DNA from: Topomyia yanbarensis
Taxonomy: Eukaryota > Arthropoda > Insecta > Diptera > Culicidae
Length of the DNA: 64,000 nt
Assembly (NCBI RefSeq): GCF_030247195.1
Contig: NC_080672.1
Coordinates: 388,943,037-389,007,036, forward strand
Reading direction: 5' to 3'
Positions 21,164 to 30,991 of the stretch are shown here, one piece after another (position 1 is the first letter of the stretch; the number at the start of each line of letters is the position of its first letter). Made by a program: the position numbers and the translations under genes. The notes beneath the pieces were generated by a model. It worked only from the letters and a program-made list of their open reading frames with translations, had not been told where the DNA came from and did not search any database.

Positions 21164-21987
21164 CCAATTCGTTTATTTGATAAGGCAGGTTTGCGTTAGC
21201 TTAAAGGTGCCAATTTTGTTTTGTTTTACATTTTAAATTACTTAAAACTAGGGGATTACATATTGATTAGCTATACATATACAAGGGGGTAATATAATTT
21301 TCGTAAGATTAGGGGGTCATTTAGTTTTTATGGCAATATGGTTTGACATTTTTAGCAATGAGATTATTGGAGCAAATAATGTTTAACTAAGGGGGAAAAT
21401 TTATACGGCTATCTTAAAAGTAGAAATAATTAGAGGGCGTGATTAAATTTTGTAAAGATTCGGAGACATTAATTAGAGTTATTTTATGTGGTAGTAGAGT
21501 TGGGCATTTTCAACGAGATCATATAATATAATAGTTAAAACTAGAAAAGGCAAGAAGAGCTAAATGCTTCATGAAGATATTTGAGGGGGGGGGGGGGGAA
21601 GGGGTGTTACTTCTGTGTATAAGAGTCAGGGGAAGTAGGGTGGACAAACATGGCAGGGGGAGAACATTATTTCAGTTTCAGACTTCGGGAGATCAACGGA
21701 TGGATTACAGAATCAGGGTGGCCTTCATCAGGAAGAATCATGTACTGGGACGCCGGGTGGTCGTTCTTAAGATGGCAGGGGTTTCTCCAGACGATTTCGT
21801 AGTGCGGCTCAGATGTTGATCGGCTACATTTCGAGTTGTGCGTGTGATGTTCGTGCTTTAGGTCCCGTGTTTGTTGGCTCATTTGACAGGGATGTTTTGT
21901 GTCGCCTTGGAGTCGCATCAAACCATCGTGGGTGTATGGTACAGGTGGAAGAGAGCGTTTCTGAGAATGATAAGGAAAAAGGGGCAG
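21164..21987 (-). other. 3' UTR of the full-length I element
   Basis: Non-coding DNA between the ORF2 stop and the poly(A) tail. A 14-base C run on the minus strand (G run 21585-21598) is notable. Its ORF2-proximal part has a diverged counterpart at about 33820-34080. Confidence 0.8.
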
Positions 21988-24900
21988 TTAAAGTTGGATA
22001 TTGATGGTTTTTATGAAGGTGTATATTAGGGACATATAGAGGACATCGCGGCTTGCCAACACATCTCGAACCGGGACGTTGGGTGGTCTTCCTCGGGCCC
22101 GGAGGGTGTCCATAAGCCGAGACCTGGCGGAACTGTACTCGGTGCACGCCCAGACTATGTGCTCTATATCGTGATAACCGTCGCCACAAGCGCAGATACC
22201 ACTCTCCACGAGCCCAATACGTCGGAGATGTGCATCCAGCGTGTAATGGTTCGCCATGAGTCGGGACATCACACGAATGAAGTCACGACCCACATCCATC
22301 CCCTTGAACCAAGGTTTCGTCGATACCTTAGGGACTATCGAATGTAGCCACCTTCCTAGCTCCCCATTGCTCCACGAGGTTTGCCAACTTTCGAGGGTTC
22401 TCTGATGAGTAATACTGAAAAATTCGTGGAAGCAAATTGGTCTTTCAAAAACGTCACCTTCAATGGCACCCACCTTAGCTAAGGAGTCCGCCTTCTCATT
22501 GCCCGGAATGGAGCAATGAGAAGGGACCCACACCAAGGTAATCTGGAAAGATTTGTCAGATAAAGCACTCAGTAGCTCCCGTATTTTCCCCAAAAAATAC
22601 GAGGAATGCTTTCCATGTTTCATCGAGCGAATAGCGTCAATAGAACTCAGACTATCCGAGACGATGAAGTAATGGTCTGCGGGTAATGTGTCAATGACTC
22701 CAAGGGTATACTGAATAGCAGCTAGTTCTGCGGCGTAAACTGAAGCAGGGTCATTGAGTTTGTAGGAGGCGGTGAACTTTTGATTGAAAATACCGAAGCC
22801 AGTGGACCCTTCGAGGTTTGATCCGTCAGTATAAAACATCTTAGAACAGTCGACTTCTCGGAATTTATTATAAAAAATATTTGGAACCACTTGTGGGCGT
22901 ATGTGGTCCGGAATTCCACTAATCTCATCTTTCATGGATGTGTCGAAGAAAACAGTAGATTCAGAAGTATTTATGAAATGCACACGGTTGGGATTGTAAG
23001 AAGAAGGATTAATATTTTGCGCCATGTAGTCAAAGTACAGGGACATAAAACGGGTCTGAGAATTGAGCTCAACAAGCCTTTCGAAATTTTCAATCACCAA
23101 CGGGTTCAAGATATCGCATCGAATGAGCAATCGATATGAGAGTTCCCAAAATCGATTTTTCAGCGGGAGAACGCCCGACAGGACTTCGAGACTCATCGTA
23201 TGGGTCGACTGCATGCACCCTAAGGCGATACGCAAACAACGATACTGAATTCTTTCGAGTTTGATGAAATGTATGTTCGCGGCGGATCGAAAGCAGAAGC
23301 ATCCGTATTCCAGTACCGACAGTATCGTTGTTTGATACAACCTAATTAGGTCTCCTGGGTGGGCACCCCACCACGTTCCGGTTATTGTACGAAGAAAGTT
23401 GATCCTTTGTTGGCATTTCTGTTTCAGATACCGAATATGGCATCCCCAAGTACCTTTCGAGTCGAACCAGACCCCTAGATATTTTACTGTGAAGACCTGA
23501 GCTATAGTTTGACCCATTAATAAAAGCTGTAGTTGTGCTGGTTCACGCTTCCTAGAAAATACAACTAGCTCAGTTTTCTCCGTGGAGAATTCGATACCCA
23601 GCTTAATAGCCCATGCAGACAAATTGTCCAAGGTATTCTGTAATGGTCCTTGTAGATCGACAGCTTTGGGTCCCGTAACAGACACCACGCCATCGTCTGC
23701 AAGTTGTCTTAACGTGCAGGAATTGTCAAGACATTCATCAATGTCGTTGACGTAGAAATTGTATAACAGGGGGCTTAGACATGAGCCCTGGGGAAGGCCC
23801 ATGTAGCTAAATCGTGATGTCGATAAGTCACCATGCGAAAAATGCATGTGCTTTTCCCACAACAAGTTTAGTAAAAAGTTGTTTAAAGTCGCTGAAAGAC
23901 CATGCTGGTGCAGCTTCTCTGAAAGAATGTTGATAGAAACTGAATCAAAAGCCCCCTTTATATCTAGGAACACTGATGCCATCTGCTCTTTACTAGCATA
24001 GGCCATTTGAATTTCGGTTGAGAGCAACGCAAGACAATCGTTCGTCCCTTTGCCTTTGCGAAAGCCAAATTGTGTATCTGACAGTAAGCCATTTGCTTCG
24101 ACCCAATTGTCGAGGCGGAATAGGATCATTTTCTCGAACAACTTCCGGATACAGGACAGCATTGCGATCGGTCGATACGAATTGTGATCGGAGGCTGGTT
24201 TTCCTGGTTTTTGGATGGCGATGACCTTCACTTGCCTCCAATCGTGTGGGACAATGTTAGCCTCAAGAAACTTATTAAATAAGTTCAACAAGCGTCTCTT
24301 GGCAGAGTCTGGCAGATTCTTCAACAAGTTGAATTTGATTCTGTCTGGCCCTGGAGCTTTATTGTTACACGACAAGAGAGCAAGTGAGAACTCCACCATC
24401 GAAAAAGGTGTTTCGTTCGCGTTATCGTGACGGGACGCGACGCGGTAGATCTTCTGTGCCGGGGCGGAATCCGGACAAACCTTCTTGGCGAAATCGAATA
24501 TCCAACGGTTTGAATATTCCACGCTCTCATTAGTACTGTTTCGATTTCGCATACGTCGGGCTGTTCCCCAAAGAGTGCTCATCGATGTTTCTCTCGTTAA
24601 TCCGTCGACGAACCGGCGCCAATAACCGCGTTTTTTGGCTTTCATCAAACTCTTCATTCGCTTGTCTAACGTCGCGTACTGTCGAAAACTAGCGGGTAAC
24701 CCGTCGTTCCGGAAGGTCTTAAACGCGGCGGCCTTCTCTGCGTACACGTCTGAGCACTCTTTGTCCCACCAGGGATTGGGAGAACGTTTTTGTATGTTCG
24801 CGCCGGGTACTGGCTTAGTCTGAGCTTGATTCGCGCTGTCGAGAATCAAGCCAGCCAAAAAGCTGTACTCTTCCTCCGGAGGAAGTTCTTGAGTAGATTC

Positions 24901-25674
24901 GATGTTGTCGGATATCGCGGCAGCATAGCTCTTCCAATCGATATTTCGTGTGAGGTCATACGAAACATTGATTGTTTCCAATGGCCTTGAGCCGTTATTG
25001 ATTGCGACTACGATCGGCAGATGGTCGCTACCGTGGGGATCAGGGATTACCTTCCACGCGCATTCTAACTTTAGCGAGGTCGAGCAAAGGGATAAATCTA
25101 ATGCGCTTGGGCGCGCAGGTGGGGGAGGAATCCGTGTCATTTCACCCGTGTTTAGAATTGTCATGTTGAAGTTGTCGCAAATATTGTGAATTAAAGAGGA
25201 ACGGTTATCATCATAAAGGCAACCCCATTCCGCACCGTGAGAGTTAAAGTCGCCTAAAACTAGTCGCGGTGCAGGCAGGGATTCTATGATGTCATGTAAC
25301 CGGCGATGCCCAATCGCGGTGTTGGGGGGAATATATATGGAAGCTATGCAAAGATCTTTGCCTTTGGTTGTTACTTGACAAGCGACAACTTCAATACCTG
25401 TTATCGAGGGAAGGTTAATTCTGTAGAAGGAATAGCGCTTTTTGATCCCCAAAAGCACTCCTCCATAGGGGGTGTCTCGATCCAGGCGAATAATATTAAA
25501 GTCGTGGAAGTTGAGATCTATGTCGGAAGTTAACCAAGTTTCACATAATGCAAATGCATCGCAACTCAAATTATTTATTAAAATTTTGAAGGAATCGATT
25601 TTCGGGATGATACTTCTGCAATTCCACTGTAGAACAGTGATCAAATCCGTGACCTCGTTCGATGAGTTAGCCAT
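21988..25674 (-). CDS. I-clade ORF2: endonuclease, RT, RNase H
   Basis: I place the start at ATG 25674 (MANSSNEVTDL), giving 1228 residues; the open frame upstream begins with a non-ATG codon. Numbering from that ATG: residues about 15-220 form the apurinic-like endonuclease (QWNCRSIIPKID, ETWL, LGDFNSHGAEWG, GSDHLPI). Residues about 435-740 form the reverse transcriptase (NKAPGPDRIKF, FLDIKGAFDS, LPQGSCLSPLL, QLADDGVV), residues about 945-1070 the RNase H (YTDGSNLEG, AAELAAI, VSDSLSSID, WVPSHCSIPGNEKAD), and a C-terminal zinc-binding motif reads CACGDGYHDIEHIVWAC. All catalytic acidic residues are visible. The protein would nick DNA and copy the element RNA at the target. Leucine replaces the usual aromatic residue in front of ADD. 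Confidence 0.92.
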   Translation of the reverse strand: MANSSNEVTDLITVLQWNCRSIIPKIDSFKILINNLSCDAFALCETWLTSDIDLNFHDFNIIRLDRDTPYGGVLLGIKKRYSFYRINLPSITGIEVVACQVTTKGKDLCIASIYIPPNTAIGHRRLHDIIESLPAPRLVLGDFNSHGAEWGCLYDDNRSSLIHNICDNFNMTILNTGEMTRIPPPPARPSALDLSLCSTSLKLECAWKVIPDPHGSDHLPIVVAINNGSRPLETINVSYDLTRNIDWKSYAAAISDNIESTQELPPEEEYSFLAGLILDSANQAQTKPVPGANIQKRSPNPWWDKECSDVYAEKAAAFKTFRNDGLPASFRQYATLDKRMKSLMKAKKRGYWRRFVDGLTRETSMSTLWGTARRMRNRNSTNESVEYSNRWIFDFAKKVCPDSAPAQKIYRVASRHDNANETPFSMVEFSLALLSCNNKAPGPDRIKFNLLKNLPDSAKRRLLNLFNKFLEANIVPHDWRQVKVIAIQKPGKPASDHNSYRPIAMLSCIRKLFEKMILFRLDNWVEANGLLSDTQFGFRKGKGTNDCLALLSTEIQMAYASKEQMASVFLDIKGAFDSVSINILSEKLHQHGLSATLNNFLLNLLWEKHMHFSHGDLSTSRFSYMGLPQGSCLSPLLYNFYVNDIDECLDNSCTLRQLADDGVVSVTGPKAVDLQGPLQNTLDNLSAWAIKLGIEFSTEKTELVVFSRKREPAQLQLLLMGQTIAQVFTVKYLGVWFDSKGTWGCHIRYLKQKCQQRINFLRTITGTWWGAHPGDLIRLYQTTILSVLEYGCFCFRSAANIHFIKLERIQYRCLRIALGCMQSTHTMSLEVLSGVLPLKNRFWELSYRLLIRCDILNPLVIENFERLVELNSQTRFMSLYFDYMAQNINPSSYNPNRVHFINTSESTVFFDTSMKDEISGIPDHIRPQVVPNIFYNKFREVDCSKMFYTDGSNLEGSTGFGIFNQKFTASYKLNDPASVYAAELAAIQYTLGVIDTLPADHYFIVSDSLSSIDAIRSMKHGKHSSYFLGKIRELLSALSDKSFQITLVWVPSHCSIPGNEKADSLAKVGAIEGDVFERPICFHEFFSITHQRTLESWQTSWSNGELGRWLHSIVPKVSTKPWFKGMDVGRDFIRVMSRLMANHYTLDAHLRRIGLVESGICACGDGYHDIEHIVWACTEYSSARSRLMDTLRARGRPPNVPVRDVLASRDVLYMSLIYTFIKTINIQL

Positions 25675-26980
25675 CGAAGGATACAATCGCTGAAAGGAGG
25701 GGCCATTTAGCAGTCAACTGCTTCAAAAATGTTCTTACTGTAGGGAGAAAAGCTAACAACAGACTTTTAATAGGATCAGTTATATTGAAAGTGTTTATTA
25801 TCCAGTCCACAATGTCCGAGAGTTTGATAATTCCAGTGCCGCGATTATTCTCGAACTGAAACAGAGGAACACTTGGGATTTTTGATGTTCCGGGAAGTGC
25901 TGGGAACTCCTTCTCTGAGTTTAATCCTCCGAGACCAGGAGCTAATTGCTTCGGTTTGGTTGCAACACTTCCAATAGATGTGACTTTCTGAGTCCCGTCA
26001 AGGGATACCTTCTGGCCTTTACAACGAACTTTAGGAGAGGAAATGTTCCTCCTCTTCCTATAACTTCTAGGCGCCCTAGTAGATGTTCCCTCTTGTGGGT
26101 CATCAGCCTCGCCCTCGTTAGGAGGCAAGTGAGCATAGATGTTTGTTGAGGTTGGTGGTGTAGCATTCTTTAGCATTTCTGCGAAAGAACGTTCGGATCG
26201 TCCCGCAAGGGAACGTTTTAGTTTATCCCCGCGTAGTTTGTACGCGGGACATGCCGAGATATCATGCAGATTCTCTGCACAGTAAGGACACTTCTCAGCA
26301 TTCTCACTGCACGAATCATCTAGATGATTCTCCCCGCATTTTCCACAGCGGGCCTTATTGCTACAATGGGTGGCTGTGTGACCCAATTGTTTACACTTTG
26401 TGCAATTCATGACCCGCGGCACAAACAAACGCACAGGCAGACGAACCTTGTGCAAGAGGACGTAATTTGGCAAAGCGGTACCAGCGAAGGTCAACCGATA
26501 AGAGTTTGATTGGGGGTACGTTTTTGAACCATCCCCCGCAACTACTACTGAGTGCAAACGCTTGCACTCGAGTATTTTCACTGGCTGAAGTATGCGGTCT
26601 CTAAAACGGCCAACCCCGTACTGCAGCAGATCCTCGCATGTCAAACTGTCATCGGTGACAACGCCTTCAGACTGTACTTTTACAGCTGGAATATACACGT
26701 GATAGTCCTTCGTAAAGTGCTCGCAGCAAGCAATATCGTTTGCCTGCTTTGAGTTAGTCAGCACGACCCTCAGCCTGTCTGAGCGGACCTTTTTTATTTC
26801 GGTCACAGCCGTGAACCGTTCCGTCAGGTCTTTTGAAATCTGTAATAGATTCAGCGATTTTGTTTTGGGCCGAAAGAAGACCACAAAGGGACCGGTCGAG
26901 AGCTCTGGATATTGTTTGGGTCGGGGGAGAGCCTTAGGAGTCGACTCGATCTCCATTTGGCCATCCGGGGAGGAAGCCAT
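25667..26980 (-). CDS. I-clade ORF1: zinc-knuckle RNA-binding protein
   Basis: Starting at ATG 26980 (MASSPDGQMEIES) the frame gives 437 residues; the open frame can be extended by four codons only with a non-ATG start. Three zinc knuckles lie at about residues 193-206 (CTKCKQLGHTATHC), 212-224 (CGKCGENHLDDSC) and 231-244 (CPYCAENLHDISAC). The N-terminal third (GPFVVFFRPKTKSLNLLQIS) belongs to the conserved I-type gag-like domain. It should coat the element RNA. The stop TAA overlaps the ORF2 start in ATGGCTAA (25674-25667 on the minus strand), which suggests termination-reinitiation for ORF2. The same arrangement is destroyed by a 13-base deletion in the older copy at 12 kb. Confidence 0.92.
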   Translation of the reverse strand: MASSPDGQMEIESTPKALPRPKQYPELSTGPFVVFFRPKTKSLNLLQISKDLTERFTAVTEIKKVRSDRLRVVLTNSKQANDIACCEHFTKDYHVYIPAVKVQSEGVVTDDSLTCEDLLQYGVGRFRDRILQPVKILECKRLHSVVVAGDGSKTYPQSNSYRLTFAGTALPNYVLLHKVRLPVRLFVPRVMNCTKCKQLGHTATHCSNKARCGKCGENHLDDSCSENAEKCPYCAENLHDISACPAYKLRGDKLKRSLAGRSERSFAEMLKNATPPTSTNIYAHLPPNEGEADDPQEGTSTRAPRSYRKRRNISSPKVRCKGQKVSLDGTQKVTSIGSVATKPKQLAPGLGGLNSEKEFPALPGTSKIPSVPLFQFENNRGTGIIKLSDIVDWIINTFNITDPIKSLLLAFLPTVRTFLKQLTAKWPLLSAIVSFDG

Positions 26981-27312
26981 CGACACCGTCAATGCACGGG
27001 GTCAGCACCCGCGCAGACGGGAAAAAGCCGTAAATGTATCAAAAAGGTAGATTTCACTTATCTGTATACTCGTTTCCCACGACGCACCAGTCCAGCTTAA
27101 ATAGCTGGTTATTGTTCAATCCTCGCTTTACGAACAAAAGGTTGAGGAATGTAGCCTAACGGTTAACACACGCACAAAAGAATAAAAGTCCAAACCTCGA
27201 AGAGGCAGAGAATGGCAAAATAACCTTGAACGCGGATTACTGCACTGTTCTTTTTCCAACAGACCGAAAACAAAACACTTCTATCTCGATCGAGCGATGC
27301 GTAGAGACTGAG
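26981..27312 (-). promoter_or_regulatory. 5' UTR / internal promoter region of the I element
   Basis: About 330 bases between the 5' junction and ORF1. I-clade elements usually carry an internal promoter here; this is family knowledge, not seen directly. The element begins CTCAGTC, similar to CTCAGTCG at the start of the older copy (10423). Confidence 0.6.
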
Positions 27313-27688
27313 CTTCCGTTCAGTTTGTCGGTCAACCAAAATTGTAAGCACCTAATCAATTGAATTATCCTATTTAAACCTAATTAAAATACTAAATAAA
27401 ACTTATTTATAGCTTAAAGCTAACAGTTCAAAACGTTTGCTAAAAAGAGTTGGTACTCTATGCCGCATAACCCAATACTGGTTTCGATATGTAGTCTTCT
27501 GAGTAAATGCTCCAACCCGTCTCCTTCCTACCGAATAATATTATTTTCCATATACTATCTGCTAAATAACTCTTATCAGATAACCATCAGAGAAGCACGA
27601 TGAAGTAATCACTATGCAATGCATCAATCTTCTAAATTATTAGTCAACCTTATTTTCAACATCTGCAGTATTAACCATTTTTCCATCG
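27313..27688. other. I-element duplication, then BEL 3' flank
   Basis: 27313-27323 repeats CTTCCGTTCAG. The rest is A+T-rich with AATAAA at about 27396 and may be the remainder of the BEL 3' LTR, judged only from its position. No open frame. Confidence 0.5.
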
Positions 27689-27693
27689 GATTT

Positions 27694-28594
27694 CACAGTG
27701 GTCCAGATCGCTAATTTAGGAGGAATTTTTACTTTCTGACAAACCTGTATAATTTAGCCGTATCATGTCTTAGGATGAATTTGTGTACTTTAGAAGATGC
27801 TTCTTTTTATTGGAATAGTTATTAGGGTGGTTCTAATTTATCTAAAATACGAAAATAAACTTTTTACTGATGAAAGATAGAGCTCCACAGTCTTCCACAA
27901 AGTTGTAAAGTAACTTATTTTGAATAAATTTGTTGAACATATTAAAGCTCTATCTCTTTTAGTTTTTGTTATACAAGAAATTTAAAAAAAAAGATTAGGG
28001 TGTTCCTGAAAAAAACGTTTTTTTAGTATAACTTTCGTATCTTTTACTTTTTGTTAACACAACCTTTGAACAGCTTATTGAAAACTTCAAGCCGAGTATT
28101 TTTCTCCAAGACACCGAAGGTCTAACTTTTTTCTTTAAAAAGTTATGGACACTTTTCGTTAAAAAAATAGCCTATTTCAAGGCTCAATATCGCTGATGCG
28201 GGCACCTAAAATTGAATTCTATTTCCACCACATGAAAGACCATACTTATTAGTATATTTGAGCAAAAATTGGCGAATACGATATTTTTTTAAAATTTGCA
28301 ATTTAGATTTAAAGTTTGTAGTTTTGCAGGTTCAACGCATTAAAGCATTTACACACATATCGTTGTATTATGAAAAAAGCCACTTTCAAATATCATTCTC
28401 TCATCGCAGCAAGCTTTGCATAAGTGAAACGACTGTCAAAAAAGGTTTCTGATTTTATTCGTTTTAAATAAAACTAGTAAATATGGATATTAGTCGAAGA
28501 GAGTTGGCGAATTTGCTTATTGCTGGTAAAAAGACAGATGAACTGCTTAAGTTCATTACAAGTAGTAATCCAAATGTAAAATTGAGACTTGTTA
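27694..28594 (+). repeat. Transib left arm (901-bp inverted repeat)
   Basis: Pairs base for base, with no length change over 901 bp and very few mismatches seen (one at about 28221), with 30992-31892. It contains the heptamer-like end, A/T-rich subterminal DNA with GATTAGGGTG and TTAGGGTGG motifs, and the first 37 codons of the transposase (from 28483). Confidence 0.92.
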
Positions 28595-30539
28595 GTGCTC
28601 GGAAGAAAATAAAAATCTTCATGTTGGAATTTAGAAGGTTGTGGATTCGGAGTAAGCGCACGCAAATTCGGTTTGAGCTGGAAAATTTTGTGTGGCTTGA
28701 AGGAAAGCTAAGATTCGAAGTCGAAGGTAAAGGTAAAGGCCGAAAGAGGAAACCATTTTCCGAAATATGTCGCAGAGCCAAAATAAAAAGATTAGGAAAG
28801 TTGCGCGATAAGTATTCCACGGAAGAACTTGGTTTAGCGTCAGCCGTCAACGCTAATTCTACTGGTTTCCGTTTAGTTGGCAGACAAATCGAACGATTGT
28901 CGAAAAGTCCCGTCAGATCTACCGTAGAGAATTTAGGATCTATGGCTGTCCCGATTGCAGAAGCGTTTACTGCGGAGGAGGCACTTAGATTTATTTGTGA
29001 AAATGATTTTTCTAAGGCGCAGTACCAAAACATACGCAGCTCAGTTATGCAGAAGGGTTTGGACATTTATCCCGCGTATAATAAAATAGTAGAAGAAAAG
29101 AAACTATGCTATCCGATCGGTATGTACTATTCTCAAAGATTCGTCCCTGAATCAACAATTTTTTTCAGGAATTTCTGTTCAGCCTTCTTGTGCGTATGTT
29201 CCCCTTCAAGCTCTTGTTAACCATACCGTGGAACGACTCATCTCGTTTCTGAATATTGGAGTTCTACCACTGCATCCTGAGGATAATACGTTTGTTATCT
29301 TTAAGTGGGGCTGCGATGGAAGCAGCAACCATTCCCGGTAGGCAACATTATTTTTCTTCTAAACTTTGACTGACAGTCTCTTTTCCACTTGAACATAGAT
29401 ACAAGCAAATGTGCGTTGACGAAGATGAAAATGGAGAACTATTCGAGTATAACGATTCGCATATATTTGCTCTATCTATAGTACCTTTACGTGTAGTTAG
29501 TCGCCGGAAAGATGAGTCAAGAGATTGCATTCTTTGGAATAATGATTTTCCATCTTCAGTATCCCTGTGCCGACCAGTAAAATTAATTTTCAAGAAGGAA
29601 AATCCTGAACTAACAAAGGATGAAGTTGCCGCGATGAACAAGCAAATCGATGAATTAGTCCCGACTATAGTAAATGTTAATATGCGCAAGATTCCGATTA
29701 GTTCAAGCTTCATATTTTCCATGGTTGATACGAAGGTAGTGAATGACGTAACAGGCACACCGTCTCAAGCGTGTTATATATGCAAACGCTCCGGAAAGCG
29801 ATTGAATGATCCTTTACTGGAAGCCAGCGATCCACCGGATAGTTTATATGTTTTTTCACCTTTACATGCATTAATACGAGCAATGGAGTTACTATTGAAT
29901 ATTGCTTACCGTTTAGCTCTAGCAAAACCGCGTTGGCGCGTAGGCAAAAATACCAGCGAGCTTAAGGAACGACAAATAAAAATTCGACAAGCGTTACGTG
30001 ACCGTTTAGGTCTTCGTATTAGCGAACCTTTGCCAGGTGGCGGAAATTCTAACGATGGTAACACAGCTCGAAAATTTTTCAGAAACCGAGATGTCGTTGC
30101 AGAAGAAACCGGGTTGGACGAAATGTTGCTAGAACGTATGTATGTGCTATTAACAATCATCAACAGCAAATTGGGAATTAACGCGGATGCTTACCGGAGT
30201 TACGCCGAAGATACACGATTGCTTTATGTACGCCTGTATGGTTGGTACGCTCTCTCACCAACCGTGCATAAACTCCTGGTCCATGGAGGAAGCATTATTC
30301 AACATAACATGCTGCCAGTAGGTATGTGCAGTGAAGAAGTTCAAGAAACCAGGAATAAAAGTATTCGCAGATTCCGAGAATTCCACGCACGCAAATTCGA
30401 TCGACTCGTCAATCTTGATGACGTTTTCAAGAGACTTCTTGTTTCATCAGATCCTATAATTTCTCTTAAATGTAAACGTCGAATTCAACGAGCACCGCTG
30501 GATATACCTGAAAATGCAATGCATCTACTTTTGAATTAA
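28483..30539 (+). CDS. Transib transposase (RAG1-like DDE enzyme), 3 exons
   Basis: Joining 28483-29119, 29169-29337 and 29399-30539 gives an uninterrupted 648-residue protein. Introns of 49 bases (GTATGT...TTTTTTTCAG) and 61 bases (GTAGGC...ACATAG) restore the frame and family motifs at both joints (KKLCYPIGISVQPS; GCDGSSNHSRYKQM). Candidate catalytic residues are D262 in KWGCDGSS, D379 in FSMVDTK and a glutamate in SEEVQETRNK (581-585), matching D600, D708 and E962 of RAG1. Zinc ligands C394/C397 (CYIC) and H559/H564 (HKLLVH) keep the RAG1 spacing. Other conserved blocks are PGGGNSNDGNTARKFF, YAEDTRLLYVRLYGWY and FREFHARK, and the end reads LLVSSDPIIS. The enzyme should cut at the heptamer through a hairpin intermediate. 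Length is normal for the family. No stop or frameshift was found. Confidence 0.9.
29120..29168 (+). other. Transposase intron 1 (49 bases)
   Basis: Begins GTATGTACT and ends AATTTTTTTCAG. Removing it makes codon 213 (GGA) and joins KKLCYPI to GISVQPSCAYVP. Unspliced, the frame stops at 29220. Confidence 0.75.
29338..29398 (+). other. Transposase intron 2 (61 bases)
   Basis: Begins GTAGGCAAC and ends TTGAACATAG. Removing it makes codon 269 (CGA) and gives CDGSSNHSRYKQ, the sequence expected around the first catalytic aspartate. Confidence 0.8.
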
Positions 30540-30599
30540 TTGGCATTGAATAAATTCTCCTTATATAAATCATAAATTGTTGTCATAGCCAAATTATTT

Positions 30600-30990
30600 T
30601 TAATGAACACATTCTGTATTGTTGATATGTAAGCAAAACAGAAAAGGAAATACAAAGGCTTTAGGCAATTTCTTTTATGTCGCTATGCGATAAAATTTAA
30701 AACTTTGGTTAGTAAATTTAAAATTACATGCTTAAAAAAAATAATATTTTCCAATTTTTGCTCAAATATACTTAAAAGTATGTTCTTTTCTATGGTTCAA
30801 TCCGAACTTACTTTTATTTGCCCCAATCAGAGATAATGACATTTGAAAAAGGGCTATTTATGAGCGAAAAGTTTCCATAACTTTTGAAAGTATAAAGTTA
30901 GACTTTCAGAGTTATGAAAAAACGTGGATTGAAGTTTTCTAAAAGCTGTTCAAAGGTTGTTTTAACAAAATATAAAATTTCTTTCGAACA
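30600..30990 (-). repeat. Diverged native right subterminal region of Transib
   Basis: On the minus strand this segment resembles 28050-28330 of the left end (CAACCTTTGAACAGCTT, AAGTTATGG, GTATATTTGAGCAAAAATTGG) at clearly lower identity than the outer arm. It looks like the older, natural right end, now lacking its outer part. Confidence 0.7.
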
Positions 30991-30991
30991 T

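Larger units (their letters stand above)
21144..27312 (-). mobile_element. Full-length I-clade non-LTR retrotransposon
   Basis: The element is bounded by a perfect 11-bp duplication and, at its 3' end, by a 20-base poly(A) tail (T run at 21144-21163). Read on the minus strand it has a 332-base leader starting CTCAGTCTCTACGC, ORF1, a slightly overlapping ORF2, a 3' UTR of about 820 bases, and the tail. Both frames are open from start to stop and every catalytic motif looked for is present. The RNase H domain after the reverse transcriptase supports the I clade. It sits in the 3' non-coding part of the BEL relic. It is the best candidate for a recently active LINE here. Confidence 0.92.

Noticed and set aside
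27694..27732. Full recombination signal with 12- or 23-base spacer and nonamer
   Set aside because: Only the heptamer matches; no ACAAAAACC-like nonamer at either spacing.
28258..28452. A 64-codon open frame (MSKNWRIRYFF...) found identically at 28258-28452 (+) and 31134-31328 (-)
   Set aside because: It lies wholly in the duplicated Transib arm; identity reflects the inverted repeat, and the start is not ATG.
28464..29066. 200-codon minus-strand frame opposite the Transib gene
   Set aside because: Antisense shadow of exon 1; the plus strand has family motifs and splice sites.
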